Shown: piece after piece, positions 54,818-63,940 of the stretch | Numbering within the stretch: the stretch's first letter is position 1 | Layout of the letters: the number at the start of each line of letters is the position of its first letter | From: JANQPA01 sp964628385 | GTDB lineage: Bacteria; Bacteroidota; Bacteroidia; Chitinophagales; Saprospiraceae | DNA length: 64,000 bases | NCBI GenBank assembly: GCA_964628385.1 | Contig: CAZVOD010000013.1 | Span: 8,570-72,569, forward strand | Reading direction: 5' to 3' | Notes under the pieces: model-generated | What the model was told of the DNA's origin: nothing | The model's input: only the letters and a program-made list of their open reading frames with translations | Database searches by the model: none | Translations under genes and position numbers: made by a program

Positions 54818-57177
54818 CTTTTATAGGAAAAAGTGTGAAGCGTGTTGAAGATAAGCGCTTCCTAACAGGAAAAGGAAATTATACAGACGATATTAAGCTA
54901 CCCGGGATGAGTTTTGCCTATATCCTGCGTAGCCCTTATGCACACGCAAAAATCGTCAATATAGATACCAGTGCTGCTGAAGCCCACGAGGGGGTAGTGG
55001 CGGTATATACCGGCAAAGACATTGCCGAGGCAGGTATTAATGGCGTACCCTGTGGTTGGCAGGTTAATTTCAAGAATGGAGACACCATGAAGGAGCCACC
55101 CCATCCGCTATTAGTAGCTGACGTAGTTAAGCATGTAGGCGATAATGTCGCTATGGTTATTGCGGAAAGCAGAGAAACGGCAGTAGATGCTGCCGAGCTT
55201 ATCGACGTAGAGTATGAAGAACTGGATGCAGTTACTAATTCCAGAGAGGCCATTAAAGAAGGGGCGCCATTGGTTCATCCAGATGCACCAAACAATCTTT
55301 GCTTTGATTGGGAACTGGGTAATCCCAAAGAAGAAGTAGATGCAGCTATGGAAAAGGCCCATCACATTACAAAGCTGGATTATATCAACCAGCGCGTTAT
55401 TCCTAATGCGCTGGAGCCCAGATCAGCGATCGGGCACTACGAAGATGCCAGCGATAAGTACACGCTTTACACTACTTCACAAAATCCGCATTTGACACGC
55501 CTTTTGATGGCTGCTTTTGTACTTAGTATACCAGAGCATCGCCTTCGTGTAGTGGCTCCTGATGTAGGGGGAGGTTTTGGTAGTAAAATATTTCATTACG
55601 CAGAAGAGGCGCTTGTTACCTGGGCATCAAAGCAAATACAGCGCCCTGTTAAGTGGACTGCCGAGCGAAGTGAAAGCTTCATAACAGATGCTCACGGGCG
55701 TGATCATGTTTCTACAGCAGAAATGGGGTTTGATAAAGAAGGAAATATTGTAGGCTTGCGTATTAATACTCAGGCTAACCTAGGCGCTTACCTGTCTACC
55801 TTTGCCCCCTGTGTCCCCACCTGGTTGCATGGGACTTTACTCCAGGGACTTTACACCACGCCAAAGATCCACGTCCACGTCGATGGTGTCTTTACGCATA
55901 CGACTCCGGTTGATGCCTACCGTGGTGCAGGTCGCCCTGAAGCTACTTACCTTCTGGAGCGTTTGATGGATACAGCTGCATTAGAAATGGAAATGGACCC
56001 GGCCGAGCTTCGTTTCAAAAACTTTATCCCTCCATTTGACGGGGTAGAACAGCCAGGCTATGCCACACAGGTAGCACTGCAATACGATAGCGGTGACTAT
56101 CACAAAATTCTGAATAGAGCTTTAGAGATGGTAGGCTACGAAAATTTCCGTAAAGAACAGGAAGAAGCCAGAAAAGAAGGAAAATTATTGGGGATTGGAT
56201 TCTCCACTTACGTTGAAGCTTGTGGTATTGCTCCCTCAGCGGTAGTTGGAGCACTGGGTGCTCGTGCCGGACTTTACGAAGTAGGGCAGGTGCGCGTACA
56301 GCCCACTGGCAAGGTAAGCGTTTATACGGGCGCCCATTCACATGGACAAGGCCACGAAACGACCTTTGCACAGGTAGTAGCTGATAAACTGGGAATTGAT
56401 ATTGACGATGTAGAAATCGTACACGGCGACTCAGAATCTGTTGCTTTTGGTATGGGTACCTATGGGTCTCGTTCCCTGGCGGTAGGCGGTAGTGCTATTG
56501 TGAAAAGTATAGAAAAAATTGTTGAGAAAGGAACGAAGATAGCTGCCCACAAATTAGAAGCAGCTCCTGATGATATAGAATTTAAGGAAGGAAAATACAC
56601 AGTAAAGGGAACGGATAAGAGCATCTCCTTTGGTGATATTGCATTAACGGCTTATGTACCTCATGATTATCCTGAGGGGCTGGAGCCGGGTATGGATTTC
56701 TCCAGCTTTTATGATCCGGCCAACTTTACCTATCCCAATGGCGCCCATATCGCTGTTGTTGAAGTTGATAGAGATACGGGTAAAGTAAGCTTAAAGCGAT
56801 TCATTGCCGTTGATGATGTAGGAAATGTTATCAATCCTATGATCGTAGATGGCCAAATTCATGGCGGACTGGCACAGGGTATAGGCCAGGCTCTCTTCGA
56901 AGGAGCTATTTACGATGAATACGGGCAGCTAGTTAATGGTTCTTATATGGATTATACCATGCCCAGGGCTGATGATCTGCCCTCCTTTGAAGTAGATCGT
57001 ACGGTAACGCCGTGCCCTCACAACCCACTCGGAGTGAAAGGCGCGGGTGAAGCAGGAGCAATTGGCTCTACTCCTGCCGTTGTAAATGCTGTTATGGATG
57101 CGCTTTCTCCATTCGGTATCAAACACATACAAATGCCGATGACGTCGGAGCGAGTGTGGAGAGCAATGCATTCATAG
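54814..57177 (+). CDS. coxL: Molybdenum hydroxylase large subunit, form II CoxL-like
   Basis: The product is 787 aa from the ATG at 54814, coupled to coxS; the longer upstream frame is a read-through of coxS. It binds molybdopterin-cytosine dinucleotide and holds the active site. DVGGGFGSKI, MDTAALEMEMDPAELRFKN and GVKGAGEAGAIG (with the catalytic Glu) are family motifs. The active-site loop is AYRGAGR at residues 368-374. Bona fide form I CO dehydrogenase has AYxCSFR, which carries the copper-binding Cys; here it is absent. The enzyme is thus form II and probably oxidises another substrate, such as an aldehyde or N-heterocycle. Confidence 0.9.
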   Translation: MTFIGKSVKRVEDKRFLTGKGNYTDDIKLPGMSFAYILRSPYAHAKIVNIDTSAAEAHEGVVAVYTGKDIAEAGINGVPCGWQVNFKNGDTMKEPPHPLLVADVVKHVGDNVAMVIAESRETAVDAAELIDVEYEELDAVTNSREAIKEGAPLVHPDAPNNLCFDWELGNPKEEVDAAMEKAHHITKLDYINQRVIPNALEPRSAIGHYEDASDKYTLYTTSQNPHLTRLLMAAFVLSIPEHRLRVVAPDVGGGFGSKIFHYAEEALVTWASKQIQRPVKWTAERSESFITDAHGRDHVSTAEMGFDKEGNIVGLRINTQANLGAYLSTFAPCVPTWLHGTLLQGLYTTPKIHVHVDGVFTHTTPVDAYRGAGRPEATYLLERLMDTAALEMEMDPAELRFKNFIPPFDGVEQPGYATQVALQYDSGDYHKILNRALEMVGYENFRKEQEEARKEGKLLGIGFSTYVEACGIAPSAVVGALGARAGLYEVGQVRVQPTGKVSVYTGAHSHGQGHETTFAQVVADKLGIDIDDVEIVHGDSESVAFGMGTYGSRSLAVGGSAIVKSIEKIVEKGTKIAAHKLEAAPDDIEFKEGKYTVKGTDKSISFGDIALTAYVPHDYPEGLEPGMDFSSFYDPANFTYPNGAHIAVVEVDRDTGKVSLKRFIAVDDVGNVINPMIVDGQIHGGLAQGIGQALFEGAIYDEYGQLVNGSYMDYTMPRADDLPSFEVDRTVTPCPHNPLGVKGAGEAGAIGSTPAVVNAVMDALSPFGIKHIQMPMTSERVWRAMHS

Positions 57178-57225
57178 GCAACATTGCTTATCCATTTTTT
57201 GATTGTTAAAAAAAATTATTACAAA

Positions 57226-58080
57226 ATGATTCCAGCTAATTTTAAATACGAAAGAGCCAACACAGTGGATGAAGCTATTACCATGTTGGTTCAGCATGGC
57301 GATGAAGCCAAGCTAGTGTCCGGTGGGCATAGCCTAATCCCTGCCATGAAATTGCGTTTAAACGCTCCTGGTGTACTGATCGATATCGGGCGGATTCAGG
57401 ATATGCGCTATATCCGCCAGGAAAACGGCCATGTTTGTATCGGTGGCGGCGCTACTCACGCAGATATTGCCAATTCTGACCAATTCAATAATGGCCTGGA
57501 GTTTTACCCGGCTGCCGCTAAATTAATTGGTGACCGGCAGGTGAGGAATAAGGGTACGCTTGGAGGTAGCCTTGTTCATGCTGACCCTGCTGCTGATTGG
57601 CCAGCAGTTATTATCGCTTCAAATGCAATTATGGTTGCTAAGGGTCCCAATGGTTCGCGCGAAATTGCAGCCAGGGATTTCTTCACTGGCTTCTATGAAA
57701 CAGCAATTGCAGAAAATGAGATTCTAACAGAGATAAAAGTGCCTTTGCCAGCGGCCAATACCAAGTCTTCTTATCAAAAATTTATGCAACCGGCCTCCCG
57801 TTTTGCTATTGTAGGTTGTGCAGTAATGATAACCCAAAGTGGCAACACTTGTCAGGACGTACAAGTAGCCCTTACTGGCGTAGCTGATGTTGCATTTTCC
57901 GATAAAAATGTTATCAATACATTGAAAGGAAAGGAGATCAGTGCAGAAAGTATTCAACAAGCTGCCGATCAGGCTGCTCAAGGCGTTGATATTATGAGTG
58001 ATCATTTTGCGTCTGAAGAATACCGCCAACATCTGGCCAGAGTATATGTCAAACGCGCTTTGACTCACGCTACAGCATAA
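57226..58080 (+). CDS. coxM: Molybdenum hydroxylase FAD-binding subunit
   Basis: The product is 284 aa from the ATG at 57226; the start at 57184 adds 14 unrelated residues. It binds FAD, which takes electrons from CoxS. FAD motifs are VSGGHSLIPAMKLRL near residue 40 and GTLGGSLVHADPAAD near residue 110. The C-terminal CO_deh_flav domain follows. It is the last of the three structural genes, 48 bp after coxL. Confidence 0.9.
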   Translation: MIPANFKYERANTVDEAITMLVQHGDEAKLVSGGHSLIPAMKLRLNAPGVLIDIGRIQDMRYIRQENGHVCIGGGATHADIANSDQFNNGLEFYPAAAKLIGDRQVRNKGTLGGSLVHADPAADWPAVIIASNAIMVAKGPNGSREIAARDFFTGFYETAIAENEILTEIKVPLPAANTKSSYQKFMQPASRFAIVGCAVMITQSGNTCQDVQVALTGVADVAFSDKNVINTLKGKEISAESIQQAADQAAQGVDIMSDHFASEEYRQHLARVYVKRALTHATA

Positions 58081-58109
58081 AATTATTTTTAGGCTATATT
58101 TTCGAAAGT

Positions 58110-58140
58110 CAGATGGGCACTTTGCCCATTCTGGCTTTTT
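58110..58140 (+). terminator. Hairpin between coxM and moxR
   Basis: TGGGCA (58114-58119) pairs perfectly with TGCCCA (58123-58128) through a 3-nt loop, supported by an outer CAG/CTG, and is followed by GCTTTTTGCTTTT. It may end most transcripts after the structural genes and lower moxR/coxE expression. Confidence 0.55.
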
Positions 58141-58169
58141 GCTTTTGTTCATTTTTGAAAAGTGTATTC

Positions 58170-59063
58170 ATGATCACACACCCTTCTCTGGATAAGGTTC
58201 AGGAAATGCTGGCCAAGCAGGGCTACATCACAGAATCCAATATCGTCATGTCTGTTTTTCTGGCCATGGAGCTCAAAAAGCCCCTGTTGATTGAAGGCCC
58301 GGCGGGAGTTGGTAAAACAGAAATAGCCAAGGTAATGGCATCCGCCATGGATACTGACCTGATCCGGCTACAATGCTATGAGGGTCTGGATGCTACTCAT
58401 GCTTTGTATGAGTGGAATTACCAGCAACAATTACTTTATCTCAAAATGGAGGAAAGTTCTGGCAAAACCCTGGAAGAAAAGGAAAAATCCATTTTTAGCG
58501 ACCGCTTTTTGTTAAAAAGGCCATTGCTGCAGGCGATTACCCATCATAGACCCCCCGTACTCTTATTGGATGAAATAGACAGAGCCGATGAAGAATTTGA
58601 AAGCTTCCTGCTGGAAGTCCTCTCTGATTGGCAAATTACTATACCTGAAATAGGGACTATTAAAGCCGCACATATCCCTCAAGTTATCGTTACCAGCAAT
58701 CGGGTAAGAGAATTATCAGAAGCGCTGCGCCGGCGTTGTATGTACCTATGGATTGATTATCCCGACTTTGATAAAGAACTGAAGATCGTAAAAGCCAAGA
58801 CACCCAATATCAATGATAGGCTCGCGAAGCAAATTTGTATATTTATGCAGGAACTTCGCAAAAAGCGCCTGGAAAAGGTTCCTGGTATTGCCGAAACCCT
58901 TGACTGGGCGGAAGCATTAGCTACTCTTCATATTGATCACCTGGATAAAGAACTCGTGTCTTCTACTCTGGGAGTGGTGCTTAAAGATTGGACAGATATC
59001 CGCGAGACTTCCATGTCGCTCTCTGAACTGTTTGAAAAGGTAGGAGCCATCTCAAAACTATGA
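58170..59063 (+). CDS. MoxR/CoxD-type AAA+ ATPase
   Basis: The product is 297 aa from the ATG at 58170 (the start at 58113 lies in the hairpin). MoxR-family AAA+ motifs are Walker A EGPAGVGKTEIA, Walker B VLLLDEIDRADEE, sensor 1 IVTSNR and the arginine-finger region ALRRRCMYLWIDYP. In CO dehydrogenase clusters the CoxD ATPase helps sulfurate and metallate the molybdenum site. Here the same job is likely, despite the form II active site. It is followed 3 bp later by the VWA partner. Confidence 0.88.
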   Translation: MITHPSLDKVQEMLAKQGYITESNIVMSVFLAMELKKPLLIEGPAGVGKTEIAKVMASAMDTDLIRLQCYEGLDATHALYEWNYQQQLLYLKMEESSGKTLEEKEKSIFSDRFLLKRPLLQAITHHRPPVLLLDEIDRADEEFESFLLEVLSDWQITIPEIGTIKAAHIPQVIVTSNRVRELSEALRRRCMYLWIDYPDFDKELKIVKAKTPNINDRLAKQICIFMQELRKKRLEKVPGIAETLDWAEALATLHIDHLDKELVSSTLGVVLKDWTDIRETSMSLSELFEKVGAISKL

Positions 59064-59066
59064 CTT

Positions 59067-60212
59067 ATGTCCAGGACAATTATTCATCGCCGTACAGATT
59101 TGACCTCCAACCTGCTGGAGTTGTGCCGATACCTCAGACATAATGGGTTTAACATTGGCCCGTTGGAAACCAGCCTAATGCTTGATGCCCTGGCTATTAT
59201 TGCCCCTTTTGATGATCCTATCGCTTTTAGAAATTGCCTGAAAGCCACTTTGTGTCGCAAAAGACTAGAGCAGGAACGCTTTGATGCACTATACGATCAG
59301 TACTGGAAAGAATTGGAAAAGGCGCTGGATGCCAAACGTATTGATCAGGAACAGAGCAAACCTAAAAAGGGCGGTAAAGAGGGTTTCCAGCAAATAAAAG
59401 ACTGGCTACAGGGAAATACTAATGAAGAAATCACCGAGGCGGCTACCTACAGTGAGCATCAAAGTCTTGGAGAGAAAGATTTCTCCAAAATGGATGAAGA
59501 AGAACTTCGGGAAGCTTGGAAGATCATTCAGCTCATTGCCCGGTCGATGGCCCGGCAGGCTAGTCGCCGTTGGGAAAGAACCCACCGCCGCAAGCGCCTG
59601 GACCTCAAGCAGACCATTCGTCAGAACCTTAGGACGGGAGGAGAAATTATGGATATTTACTACAAAAAAACAAAAAAAAACAGACACAAGATTGTATTAC
59701 TCTGTGATATCAGCAAGTCAATGGACTTGTACAGCAAATTTTTGCTTCAGTTTATCTATACTTTCCAAAATGTAGATAAGAAAATTGAAAGCTTCGTGTT
59801 CAGCACCAATCTACACAGAGTCACTAATACCCTTAAAAACCAAGAATTTAAAAACTCGCTGGAAAATCTTCTGCAGACTGTACCCGAATGGTCCGGCGGC
59901 ACCCGGATAGGAGAGTCATTGCATCAATTTATTTCTGATTATGGGTGTTTGGTAAATAATCGTACGACAGTGATATTACTCAGTGACGGCTGGGATACTG
60001 GCAATGTTCATCTTTTGGAAGCAAGTATGCAAAAAATTCATCGCAGAGCGGCCCGGACTATATGGCTCAATCCTTTAGCTGGCAACGCTTATTTCAAGCC
60101 TGAGGTAGAGGGTATGAAGCGAGCCCTTCCTTACATTGACATTTTCTCTTCCGGTCATAACCTGGAAAGCCTCAAACAATTAGCCGGCCGGGTAAGGAAC
60201 AAACAGCGGTAA
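59067..60212 (+). CDS. coxE: CoxE-like VWA protein
   Basis: This 381-aa protein has an N-terminal helical region, a basic linker rich in Arg/Lys (about residues 150-190) and a C-terminal VWA domain. The MIDAS motif is CDISKSMDLYS, with VPEWSGGTRIG and ILLSDGWDTG as later metal-site parts. CoxE and the MoxR ATPase act as a pair in maturation of molybdenum hydroxylases. It has no signal peptide and ends the cluster. xdhC/coxF and moco genes are not in the window. Confidence 0.87.
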   Translation: MSRTIIHRRTDLTSNLLELCRYLRHNGFNIGPLETSLMLDALAIIAPFDDPIAFRNCLKATLCRKRLEQERFDALYDQYWKELEKALDAKRIDQEQSKPKKGGKEGFQQIKDWLQGNTNEEITEAATYSEHQSLGEKDFSKMDEEELREAWKIIQLIARSMARQASRRWERTHRRKRLDLKQTIRQNLRTGGEIMDIYYKKTKKNRHKIVLLCDISKSMDLYSKFLLQFIYTFQNVDKKIESFVFSTNLHRVTNTLKNQEFKNSLENLLQTVPEWSGGTRIGESLHQFISDYGCLVNNRTTVILLSDGWDTGNVHLLEASMQKIHRRAARTIWLNPLAGNAYFKPEVEGMKRALPYIDIFSSGHNLESLKQLAGRVRNKQR

Positions 60213-60361
60213 ATATAGCTTACTGCCGCTTCCTGCTGCTTCCTGGCGCTTATTAGTGATTCCTATTAAAGCTTCCTTCTGATTTTTTCCTACTTATCTT
60301 AAAAAAAGTTAATTTAGCCCACCTCGAAATTGATACGAGACATATAAAATAAGCTGAAACA

Positions 60362-62284
60362 ATGATCAAAATTACTTTCCCTGATGGTAAGGTAAGGGAG
60401 TACGAAGTAGGTACTACTGCCATGGATATTGCCAAATCAATCAGCCAGGGGCTAGCCAGGAACGTCCTATCGGCAAAGATTAACGGCAAAGTTTGGGATG
60501 CTACGCGTCCTATTAATGAAGATGCTCGAATAGAGCTGCTAACCTGGGATAACAAAGAAGGGAAGAATACATTTTGGCATTCATCAGCACACCTCTTGGC
60601 AGAGGCTTTGGAAGAGTTGTACCCTGGTATTAAATTTGGTATAGGCCCTCCCATTGACAACGGATTTTATTATGATGTTGATACTGGCGACACCGTAATT
60701 AGTTCTTCTGATTTCCCTAAGATTGAAAAGAAAATGCTGGAGTTGGCTCGCCAGAAGAACGAATATGTCCGCAAAGAAGTTAGTAAAAAAGAAGCGTTGG
60801 ACTATTTTGAGGATAAGGGAGATGAATATAAGCTAGAACTGATCAGCGAATTGGAAGATGGTAGTATTACTTTCTATCAGCAGGGCAACTTCGTAGATCT
60901 TTGTAAGGGGCCGCACATTCCGGATACCGGAAAGATCAAAGCTATTAAGCTGATGAGTTTGGCCGGTGCCTACTGGAGAGGAGATGAAACTAAGCCTCAA
61001 ATGACCAGAATCTATGGGGTTACTTTTCCAAAGCAGAAGGAATTGGATGAATACCTGACACTGCTTGAGGAAGCTAAAAAGAGAGACCATAGAAAAATTG
61101 GTGCAGAACTTGAACTATTTATGTTTTCTGAACGCGTGGGCGCAGGCTTGCCACTATGGCTACCAAAGGGCAATGCGCTGAGAGAACGCCTTATGAACTA
61201 TATGCGCGAAGAGCAAGAGAAACGTGGCTACCAGCTGGTAACCACTCCGCACATTGGCAAGAAAGAGCTCTATGTGACTTCCGGCCATTATGAAAAATAT
61301 GGCGAAGACAGTTTTCAGCCCATCAATACACCTAGAGAAGGAGAAGAGTTTTTACTAAAGCCAATGAACTGTCCTCATCACTGTGAAATTTATAGTAACC
61401 GTCCGAAGTCTTATAAAGACTTGCCCCTCCGCCTTGCTGAATTTGGTACGGTATATCGCTATGAGCAAAGTGGAGAGCTTCATGGCTTATCAAGAGTAAG
61501 AGGCTTTACACAGGACGATGCTCATATCTTTTGTACTCCTGAACAGGTGAAGGATGAATTCCTTAATGTGCTAGATTTGACTACTACTGTTTTGGGGAAA
61601 ATGGGCTTTAATGACTTTACGGCTCAAATCTCTCTTCGCGACCCGGATAATCCAAAAAAGTATATTGGCTCTAAAGAAAATTGGGATAATGCAGAACGAG
61701 CTATTATTGAAGCGACGGAAGAGATCGGAATGAAAACGACTACTGTCGAAGGAGAGGCTGCTTTTTACGGACCTAAGCTCGATTTTATGGTAAAAGATGC
61801 CATTGGCAGATCTTGGCAGCTAGGTACGATACAGGTAGATTATAATTTGCCAGAAAGGTTCCAACTCGAATATACCGGCTCTGATAACCAGCCACACCGA
61901 CCGGTGATGATACACAGAGCCCCATTTGGCTCTATGGAGCGGTTCATTAGTATCCTGATTGAGTCTACGGCTGGTAAATTCCCGCTTTGGCTAACTCCGG
62001 AGCAATATGCAATCCTGCCTATAGGCGAAAAGTTTGAAGGATATGCCAGAAAAGTACAGGATCAATTGGCAGTAGCAGATATCAGAGGCTTCATCGACGA
62101 CAGAGGAGAAACCATTGGCCGTAAAATCAGAGATACAGAGGTAAAGCGTATTCCCTTCATGCTAATTGTGGGGGAAAAAGAGATGGATGAAAACACGGTA
62201 TCGGTCAGACGCCAGGGAGAGGGAGACCTTGGTAGCATGACGATCGAAGAATTCGTAAAATACTTCCATCAGCTGGCTGGCTAA
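60362..62284 (+). CDS. thrS: Threonine-tRNA ligase
   Basis: Class II aminoacyl-tRNA synthetase charging tRNAThr. The 640-aa length is typical. In order: a TGS domain (residues 1-61), the editing domain with HSSAHLLAEALEELYP, catalytic domain with LPLWLPKGNALRERL, zinc ligands in NCPHHCEIY, the motif 2 segment FGTVYRYEQSGELHGL and motif 3 APFGSMERF, then an anticodon-binding domain. The usual infC-rpmI-rplT group does not follow. The 149-bp leader has no recognisable regulatory fold. Confidence 0.95.
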   Translation: MIKITFPDGKVREYEVGTTAMDIAKSISQGLARNVLSAKINGKVWDATRPINEDARIELLTWDNKEGKNTFWHSSAHLLAEALEELYPGIKFGIGPPIDNGFYYDVDTGDTVISSSDFPKIEKKMLELARQKNEYVRKEVSKKEALDYFEDKGDEYKLELISELEDGSITFYQQGNFVDLCKGPHIPDTGKIKAIKLMSLAGAYWRGDETKPQMTRIYGVTFPKQKELDEYLTLLEEAKKRDHRKIGAELELFMFSERVGAGLPLWLPKGNALRERLMNYMREEQEKRGYQLVTTPHIGKKELYVTSGHYEKYGEDSFQPINTPREGEEFLLKPMNCPHHCEIYSNRPKSYKDLPLRLAEFGTVYRYEQSGELHGLSRVRGFTQDDAHIFCTPEQVKDEFLNVLDLTTTVLGKMGFNDFTAQISLRDPDNPKKYIGSKENWDNAERAIIEATEEIGMKTTTVEGEAAFYGPKLDFMVKDAIGRSWQLGTIQVDYNLPERFQLEYTGSDNQPHRPVMIHRAPFGSMERFISILIESTAGKFPLWLTPEQYAILPIGEKFEGYARKVQDQLAVADIRGFIDDRGETIGRKIRDTEVKRIPFMLIVGEKEMDENTVSVRRQGEGDLGSMTIEEFVKYFHQLAG

Positions 62285-62333
62285 AAATTTTTAACTGGCA
62301 GCCAACTTACATTAAAATTTAGCAAAAAAAATA

Positions 62334-62341
62334 TATATTTG
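62334..62341 (+). promoter_or_regulatory. Bacteroidota -7 promoter element before the candidate RNA
   Basis: TATATTTG matches TAnnTTTG and sits immediately before the hairpin-closed segment starting at 62343. No -33 TTG is evident, and the local AT content makes chance matches possible. Confidence 0.3.
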
Positions 62342-62342
62342 T

Positions 62343-62440
62343 GATGCAATAAGTTGAAAGAATCGTCCAGCAACAATTCATGAGGAATTCCTTTGGCCCA
62401 TTTTTAAAAAATTCCCATGCCGGTGCTTCCTTATTGCATC
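62343..62440 (+). ncRNA. Candidate structured RNA of about 100 nt downstream of thrS
   Basis: GATGCAATAAG (62343-62353) is matched exactly by CTTATTGCATC (62430-62440), closing a loop of 76 nt that can form inner hairpins (AATTC/GAATT and GGAATT/AATTCC). It has no ORF, starts just after a TATATTTG element and is followed by AT-rich sequence with a weak ATCTA/TAGAT hairpin. The layout resembles small regulatory RNAs with a long closing stem, but I cannot name a family. A short inverted-repeat element is the alternative. The remaining 62285-62630 spacer shows nothing else except a promoter at 62537. Confidence 0.35.
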
Positions 62441-62536
62441 CAAATCTTGCTAATAGCTACAAATCTAATAAGCTCAATTTCGTAGATAGGATTTTTTGAT
62501 TATACAGAAAACCCTAATTTATTATACCAATTATGT

Positions 62537-62544
62537 TAATTTTG
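62537..62544 (+). promoter_or_regulatory. Bacteroidota -7 element upstream of small T9SS gene
   Basis: TAATTTTG matches TAnnTTTG, 86 bp before the ATG at 62631. No -33 TTG is apparent. Confidence 0.4.
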
Positions 62545-62630
62545 TTTGAATACAAGTTAATGTCTGTTGTTCTGCCAACATTATTTGAATAACTTACTTT
62601 TTCTCATAGAGGAAATAATGAAAACGGCTT

Positions 62631-62984
62631 ATGAAGAAAATTTTACTCCTTTTTATTCTAACTATTATTGGCTTTAATGTGTCAGCTCAAAGCGCTGATA
62701 ACTTTGGAGACCGCTATCTTTTGTTTTCTTCTGATGAAAAGGAGGAGCCGATAGAAATAAAGATATTTCCCAATCCTGCTACCGATTTCTTCCAAATCAA
62801 TGAAAGTGACAATATCAAAAAGGTTATGCTAATCAATATGCTGGGTAAAACCATCCGCGTTTTTGAAGCCATAACTGATAATAAGCAGTACAACGTATCA
62901 GACCTGCCACGAGGGATGTATTTAATCCAGATCGTTAGTAAGCAAAATAGAATTCTCACAACAAAGCGACTAAAAAAGCAGTAG
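62631..62984 (+). CDS. Minimal T9SS protein: signal peptide plus sorting domain only
   Basis: This 117-aa protein has a signal peptide (MKKILLLFILTIIGFNVSAQ) and only about 22 further residues before a T9SS sorting domain starting IKIFPNPATDFFQIN. The rest has the normal CTD features: KVMLINMLGKTIRVF and LPRGMYLIQIVSKQ, then a basic end. There is almost no passenger. It may be a CTD decoy, a surface-attachment peptide or a remnant of a larger protein with its passenger deleted. It ends 7 bp before the convergent lpxD. Confidence 0.75.
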   Translation: MKKILLLFILTIIGFNVSAQSADNFGDRYLLFSSDEKEEPIEIKIFPNPATDFFQINESDNIKKVMLINMLGKTIRVFEAITDNKQYNVSDLPRGMYLIQIVSKQNRILTTKRLKKQ

Positions 62985-62991
62985 TTCTTTT

Positions 62992-63927
62992 TTATTTATT
63001 GTTGTAGCTCGCTACCATTGCCGGCAGGCTTCTCATCGCGGCCAGTATTCTGTACATACCTCTTGCCTCAGCTGCCGGAGAGCCAAAATACGTCTTACCG
63101 TCTTCCAGGTCTTTTGATACTCCTGATTTGGCCAAAATAACGACTTTATTTCCGATTCTCAGATTTTGAGCAATTCCAACCTGACCATACATTACTACCT
63201 CATCACCAACTACTGTATTCCCACCGATACCGACCTGAGCGGCAAATAAGCAGTTTTTACCAACTTTGACATCATGGCCGATATGAATCTGGCCATCTAG
63301 CTTTGAACCTTCTCCGATGATAGTATCGCCGGATACTCCTTTGTTGATGGTACAACCGGCACCGATATCCACATTCTTTTCCAAAATTACTCTTCCTCCT
63401 GAGCGCCATTTCTGGAAGCCTTGAGCTGTTTTTTTGAAATAGAAGGCTTCCGTTCCAATAACAGAACCTGATTGCACGATTACGTTTTCGCCAATAACCG
63501 TATATTCTGCTACCGTAACATTAGCCTGTATGTAGGCATTTTCCCCAATAAGTACATGAGGGCCGATAATCACATTAGGCTCGATGATAGCGGAAGAGGC
63601 AATTTGGGCGGTCGGATCAATAGCAGTAGAAGCCGATATTCTTGGCCGGTATTTAAGAATCAAGTTATTGTAAACCTCAAAAGGAGATGTACACACCAGC
63701 AATGCCTTTCCCGGAGGGCAGTCCGTTTCTTCGTTGATCAAGACAACCGTAGCCTCAGAGCTTAGAGATTTATTGAAGTATTTTTTGACATCTACAAAGG
63801 TAATATCTCCCGGTTCCACCTGATGGATTTCATTAATTCCGGTAGCCATGATGGTCTCATCTCCAATTAGTTTTGCTTTAATACTAGCCGCTAGTTGCCT
63901 GACAGAAATAGGTTGTGGAAATTTCAT
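62992..63927 (-). CDS. lpxD: UDP-3-O-acylglucosamine N-acyltransferase
   Basis: LpxD adds the second 3-hydroxyacyl chain to UDP-3-O-acylglucosamine in lipid A synthesis. The 311-aa length is slightly short for the family. The N-terminal uridine-binding domain (about residues 1-100) is followed by a left-handed beta-helix of hexapeptide repeats (VIIGPHVLIGENAYI and similar). The catalytic His fits HIGHDVKVG near residue 220. The C-terminal KTYFGSPAAEARGMYR is typical. The start ATG at 63927 opens the fold. Other lpx genes are not adjacent on this side within the window. Confidence 0.92.
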   Translation of the reverse strand: MKFPQPISVRQLAASIKAKLIGDETIMATGINEIHQVEPGDITFVDVKKYFNKSLSSEATVVLINEETDCPPGKALLVCTSPFEVYNNLILKYRPRISASTAIDPTAQIASSAIIEPNVIIGPHVLIGENAYIQANVTVAEYTVIGENVIVQSGSVIGTEAFYFKKTAQGFQKWRSGGRVILEKNVDIGAGCTINKGVSGDTIIGEGSKLDGQIHIGHDVKVGKNCLFAAQVGIGGNTVVGDEVVMYGQVGIAQNLRIGNKVVILAKSGVSKDLEDGKTYFGSPAAEARGMYRILAAMRSLPAMVASYNNK

Positions 63928-63940
63928 CTATTTTTTCATT

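Noticed and set aside
54814..57177. True aerobic CO dehydrogenase
   Set aside because: The active-site loop is AYRGAGR and lacks the Cys of AYxCSFR, so the form I assignment is not supported.
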